Positions 35,132 to 38,392 of a stretch of DNA of 38,392 nucleotides are shown here, in pieces. The translations under genes and the position numbers were made by a program. The stretch covers positions 1 through 38,392 of the forward strand of contig WLPI01000005.1 of assembly GCA_009698845.1 (NCBI GenBank), read 5' to 3'. Within the stretch, counting starts at the first letter, position 1, and every line of letters starts with the position of its first letter. The stretch is from Actinomycetota bacterium. Lineage in GTDB: Bacteria > Actinomycetota > Actinomycetes > Nanopelagicales > Nanopelagicaceae. The notes beneath the pieces were generated by a model, which was given only the letters and a program-made list of their open reading frames with translations, did no database searches and was not told the DNA's origin.

Positions 35132-37171
35132 ATGAAGTTTGCGTTAGCTGGAATCTCATACCTGATCACAGTAATTGCATTGGTGCTGCTATTTGTCAGA
35201 GTGCGCCAGCTGATTGCTATCTATAAGAGACAGCAGCCCGACCCAACTCGCAATAACGATAAGCCTGCACGCTTTAAAAACATGTTAAAAGAAGTTTTAG
35301 GGCATACAAAAATGCTCAACTTCACAGGAACTGGTATCGCTCACTGGTTTGTTATGGTCGGATTTGGTGCACTCTTTGGAACCCTTGTCACCGCTTACGG
35401 TCAAGTCATAAAACCTGATTTTGCTCTTCCAATTATTGGTCACTTCGTTGGCTACGAGTTGTTTTCAGAATTGATTGCAGCACTCACTGGTATTGGAATT
35501 GTCACGCTAATTGGAATTCGCCAAGTAACTAGATTCCGAATGCTCAACAGATTTAGCGGTTCTGGGATGGGTAAGGCTTATTACATAGAGGCGACTATTT
35601 TGGCAATTGTCTTCTGTGTCTTCGCTCTTCGCGGATTAGAAGGAGCTCTCGCTGGTAAAGAGGAGTGGAATTGGCACTACGCAATTTCATGGCCAGCAGT
35701 TCTTGCGTTTAACTCCATGTCAGTCTCTTCTCTTGAGAGTGCAATTGTTATCGTCGCGACACTGAAAATTGTTGTATCCATGGCATGGTTTATCGTCATT
35801 GCATCGAACTTCACTATGGGTATTGCGTGGCACCGCTTCTTAGCATTCTTTAATATTTTTTATAGTCGTAATATAGATAAGCCGGCACTCGGCGCTCTTC
35901 CCGAAATGCTTTCAAAAGGCAAGCCAATTAACTTTGAAGACCCTGCAGAAGACGATGTCTTCGGTTTAGGAACCCGCGGAGATATCTCCTGGAAGGGTTT
36001 ATTGGATATGACTTCATGCACCGAGTGCGGCCGTTGCCAATCTCAGTGTCCTGCGTGGCATACAGATAAACCGTTATCTCCAAAGTTATTAATCATGGCA
36101 ATGCGCGATCACGCGATGGCGAAGGTCGTTGATACGGAAAATTTAGTTGGTGAAAACGCACCAATTGATCTCGATGTCTTGTGGTCATGTACCTCTTGTG
36201 GTGCGTGCGTTGAGGAGTGTCCTGTCGATATCGAACACGTTGATCACATCGTTAATATGCGCCGATTCCAAGTACTTGTCGAGTCAGAGTTCCCTGCAGA
36301 ACTTGGTGGAACATTTAGAAATCTTGAGAAAGCAGGCAATCCTTGGGGTGCGAATAAACAGGACCGCGAAAGCTGGATTGCTGAGTGCGACTTCCCTGTC
36401 CGTGTTGTCAGCGGTGAGCTTCCTGAAGAAGTTGAATATTTGTTCTGGGTAGGGTGCGCTGGCGCATATGAAGATCGCGCAAAGAAGACAACGAAAGCTG
36501 TTGCAGAGTTACTTCATATGGCTGGCGTGAATTTTGCAGTACTTGGCAAGAAAGAAACATGTACTGGAGATCCTGCGCGTCGTTCTGGCAATGAATTCTT
36601 GTATCAAATTCTTTCGCAGGAAAATATCGAAACTTTTAAGGAGACATTCGGTAATCGCGGTGTCAAGAAAGTTGTCGTAACCTGCCCTCATTGCTTTACA
36701 ACGATTGGTAAAGATTACGCACAGAGTGGTTATGAATTACAAATGCTTCACCACACACAACTTCTCAATACTTTGGTTAAAGAGGGGAAGTTAAAGACCT
36801 CGCCACACAAGGCAGATCAAAAGATTACTTTCCATGATCCTTGTTATTTAGGCCGTCATAATCAAATCTACGCACCCCCTCGCGAACTTCTTGAAGCATC
36901 TGGTTGCGATATCGAGGAGATGCCACGAAATAAGGAGCGTTCATTCTGTTGCGGTGGTGGCGGTGGACGCATGTGGATGGAAGAGAAGATTGGAACCCGC
37001 ATCAATCTCAATCGCGTTGACGAAGCAATTGATACAGGTGTCGCAGAAGTTGCGGTTGCATGCCCCTTCTGCAGAATCATGGTTGGTGACGGAATGGTCG
37101 CGCGCCAATCTGATGTTGAAGTACTAGATGTTGCGCAGATATTACTTAGAAGCGTGAAGGCTTCAGAGTAA
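35132..37171 (+). CDS. Membrane Fe-S oxidoreductase (HdrD/GlpC-like with CCG domains)
   Basis: This 679-residue protein has about five or six N-terminal membrane helices (about 3-24, 68-90, 107-130, 153-168, 186-205, 208-232) with histidines that could bind haem b, as in NarI- or HdrE-like anchors. Two 4Fe-4S motifs follow: CTECGRCQSQCP (296-307) and CTSCGACVEECP (353-364). Two cysteine-rich CCG domains complete it (about 435-530, and 565-665 with DPCYLGRH and CCGGGGG). The fusion carries electrons from a soluble dehydrogenase or ETF to quinone. Beside lldD it may serve lactate oxidation. Its last 26 bases overlap the convergent rhomboid gene. Confidence 0.9.
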   Translation: MKFALAGISYLITVIALVLLFVRVRQLIAIYKRQQPDPTRNNDKPARFKNMLKEVLGHTKMLNFTGTGIAHWFVMVGFGALFGTLVTAYGQVIKPDFALPIIGHFVGYELFSELIAALTGIGIVTLIGIRQVTRFRMLNRFSGSGMGKAYYIEATILAIVFCVFALRGLEGALAGKEEWNWHYAISWPAVLAFNSMSVSSLESAIVIVATLKIVVSMAWFIVIASNFTMGIAWHRFLAFFNIFYSRNIDKPALGALPEMLSKGKPINFEDPAEDDVFGLGTRGDISWKGLLDMTSCTECGRCQSQCPAWHTDKPLSPKLLIMAMRDHAMAKVVDTENLVGENAPIDLDVLWSCTSCGACVEECPVDIEHVDHIVNMRRFQVLVESEFPAELGGTFRNLEKAGNPWGANKQDRESWIAECDFPVRVVSGELPEEVEYLFWVGCAGAYEDRAKKTTKAVAELLHMAGVNFAVLGKKETCTGDPARRSGNEFLYQILSQENIETFKETFGNRGVKKVVVTCPHCFTTIGKDYAQSGYELQMLHHTQLLNTLVKEGKLKTSPHKADQKITFHDPCYLGRHNQIYAPPRELLEASGCDIEEMPRNKERSFCCGGGGGRMWMEEKIGTRINLNRVDEAIDTGVAEVAVACPFCRIMVGDGMVARQSDVEVLDVAQILLRSVKASE

Positions 37172-37703
37172 GCAAAAGCTTGGTAATCACCGCTCCACCA
37201 ATTAACCCACCAAGGTGTGCGCGCCAATCGACTCCACCAATAGTAAAACCAAGTGCAAAGTTTAGAGCGATCAATATAAACATGCTCTTCAGGTCAGCGC
37301 CCATGCGCTTTCCGATAACTACAAAGGCGCCGAATAGACCAAAGACTGCGCCAGATACACCAATTGAATAACCGTTATATCCAAGATTGAAAGCTGACGA
37401 CAGCGACCCTGTGATGAGTGAGCCAAAGAAAATAATTAGGAATTTGCTACGGCCCAAGTAACGTTCAACTGGAGTGCCCAATGAATACAACGCCAACATG
37501 TTGAAAGCTAGATGTATCGGAATTGTGCTCGAGTTATCGTGTACCAGCGCCACGGTAACTAATCGGTACCACTGATTCGTAGATTGAAGAAGCTCGATTC
37601 CGTAAAGCCCAAAAGTTCCAATGAGCCCTGAATCAACTAGTTCCCACAGATAAAATCCACAAATGATTGTGACAATTGTAATTACTGTTGAGCGCTGCTT
37701 CAT
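37146..37703 (-). CDS. Rhomboid-family intramembrane serine protease
   Basis: This protein (185 residues from ATG 37703; TTG 37709 adds two) has about six membrane helices. The catalytic Ser lies in GVSGAVFG and the catalytic His in RAHLGGLIGG. The HDNSSTIPIHLAFNML segment is the usual oxyanion/His-x3-Asn helix. It cleaves membrane helices of unknown substrates. It lies 12 bases after ppiA, in the conserved actinobacterial ppiA-rhomboid-crgA region, and overlaps the preceding plus-strand gene by 26 bases. Confidence 0.9.
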   Translation of the reverse strand: MKQRSTVITIVTIICGFYLWELVDSGLIGTFGLYGIELLQSTNQWYRLVTVALVHDNSSTIPIHLAFNMLALYSLGTPVERYLGRSKFLIIFFGSLITGSLSSAFNLGYNGYSIGVSGAVFGLFGAFVVIGKRMGADLKSMFILIALNFALGFTIGGVDWRAHLGGLIGGAVITKLLLTLKPSRF

Positions 37704-37715
37704 GAGCAAAGCAAT

Positions 37716-38228
37716 TTAGGCGATAGTCACGCTATTGATTACAACAGGTGTAATAGGCTTATCTTGCGCACCCGTTGGTGTTGAACCAATCTTGTCGACC
37801 ACAGCTTGTGACGCTGCATCTTTTACTTCGCCGAAAATTGTGTGCTTACGGTTTAGCCATGTTGTCGGTGCGACGGTAATAAAGAACTGAGAACCATTTG
37901 TTCCAGGTCCAGAGTTTGCCATTGCAAGAATGTATGGACGATCAAATTGAAGTTCTCCATGGAATTCATCAGCAAACTGATAACCAGGTCCGCCGAATCC
38001 CTGACCAAGTGGGTCTCCACCTTGAAGCATAAATCCGCTAATTACACGGTGGAAAATTGTTCCGTCATACAACTTCTCGTTTGATTTCTTTCCAGTGCGG
38101 GGATCAGTCCACTCTTTTGCACCCGTTGCAAGACCAACAAAATTTTCTACAGTCTTTGGTGCATGATTTGGAAAAAGTTCAATGACGATATCGCCAAGTG
38201 TTGTATGAAGGGTTGCAGTCTGTGACAC
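37716..38228 (-). CDS. ppiA: Cyclophilin-type peptidyl-prolyl cis-trans isomerase
   Basis: This 170-residue cytoplasmic cyclophilin has FHRVISGFMLQGGDP (active-site Arg), MANSGPGTNGSQFFI and the WLNRKHTIFGEV segment with the usual Trp and His. No signal peptide is seen. The start is GTG 38228, just one base after the mature 3' end of tRNA-Ala, with the tRNA's T-arm where a Shine-Dalgarno would be. No other start is in a suitable place, since homologous sequence (TATLHTTLGDIVIELF) begins immediately. The mRNA is probably freed by tRNA 3' processing. Confidence 0.93.
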   Translation of the reverse strand: MSQTATLHTTLGDIVIELFPNHAPKTVENFVGLATGAKEWTDPRTGKKSNEKLYDGTIFHRVISGFMLQGGDPLGQGFGGPGYQFADEFHGELQFDRPYILAMANSGPGTNGSQFFITVAPTTWLNRKHTIFGEVKDAASQAVVDKIGSTPTGAQDKPITPVVINSVTIA

Positions 38229-38229
38229 G

Positions 38230-38302
38230 TGGAGACCAGGGGAATCGAACCCCTAACCCCCGCCTTGCAAAGGCGGTGCTCTACCAATTGAGCTAGGTCC
38301 CC
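38230..38302 (-). tRNA. tRNA-Ala(TGC)
   Basis: This 73-base cloverleaf has acceptor GGGGACC/GGTCTCC with the G3:U70 identity pair, and anticodon loop TTTGCAA (anticodon TGC). CCA is not encoded. It follows tRNA-Ile by 13 bases, so both are likely one transcript that runs on into ppiA. Confidence 0.96.
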
Positions 38303-38315
38303 GTATTAGAACGGG

Positions 38316-38390
38316 TGGGCCCAGGTGGACTTGAACCACCGACCTCTTCCTTATCAGGGAAGCGCTCTAACCAGGCTGAGCTATGGGCCC
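38316..38390 (-). tRNA. tRNA-Ile(GAT)
   Basis: This 75-base cloverleaf has acceptor GGGCCCA/TGGGCCC, anticodon stem CTTCC/GGAAG with loop CTGATAA (anticodon GAT) and T-loop TTCAAGT. It is complete, ending two bases from the window edge. The tRNA-Ile/tRNA-Ala pair usually lies just downstream of gyrA in Actinobacteria. Confidence 0.96.
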
Positions 38391-38392
38391 GC

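Overview
The window looks like part of a small-genome, moderate-to-low-GC planktonic actinobacterium. Nanopelagicales (acI) or a close relative is the best guess, by inference. The actinobacterial signature is the right end: PstP/PknB with PASTA repeats, a PabA/TrpG amidotransferase, CrgA, rhomboid, cyclophilin, tRNA-Ala and tRNA-Ile. In many Actinobacteria this block lies next to gyrA near oriC. GuaB1, FprA, an LldD2-type lactate dehydrogenase and a three-subunit succinate dehydrogenase agree with this. Packing is very tight: most neighbouring genes overlap or sit within a few bases, no gap exceeds 300 bases, and several convergent pairs have touching or overlapping stops.

Layout. 1-1308: the N-terminal part of a secreted glycine-rich protein with a Listeria-Bacteroides (InlB-type) repeat, then tRNA-Arg and its terminator. 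1392-4106: fprA-guaB1. 4149-8720: a coupled operon cysD-cysNC-TSUP transporter-sulfotransferase, which can make PAPS and use it for sulfation. 8769-9652: an SDR dehydrogenase and tRNA-Ser(GCT). 9730-16249: a glycan/glycopolymer locus with a GT2 glycosyltransferase, an ABC-exporter-like membrane domain lacking its ATPase, two CDP-alcohol phosphotransferases, a divergent nucleotidyltransferase and a glycosyltransferase-pyruvyltransferase fusion. 16344-20992: putA and a membrane-anchored secreted EEP-family enzyme. 21087-23173: an Xaa-Pro aminopeptidase facing a tandem FluC/CrcB pair. 23176-26638: sdhCAB. 26797-30561: tRNA-Ser(TGA) and the operon GDPD-pheA-serS-HAD. 30598-38390: pstP-pknB, pabA, crgA, lldD plus a membrane Fe-S oxidoreductase, rhomboid, ppiA, tRNA-Ala and tRNA-Ile.

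The most novel part is 4.1-16.2 kb. A PAPS-making and sulfate-transferring operon lies beside genes for CDP-activated alcohol transfer, pyruvylation and glycosyl transfer. Together they suggest an uncharacterised sulfated and/or pyruvylated, phosphodiester-containing surface glycan or lipid. A second theme is expression: many genes have a TAnnnT hexamer exactly 6-7 bases before the start codon and no Shine-Dalgarno, as expected for leaderless mRNAs, and ppiA starts one base after the mature end of tRNA-Ala.
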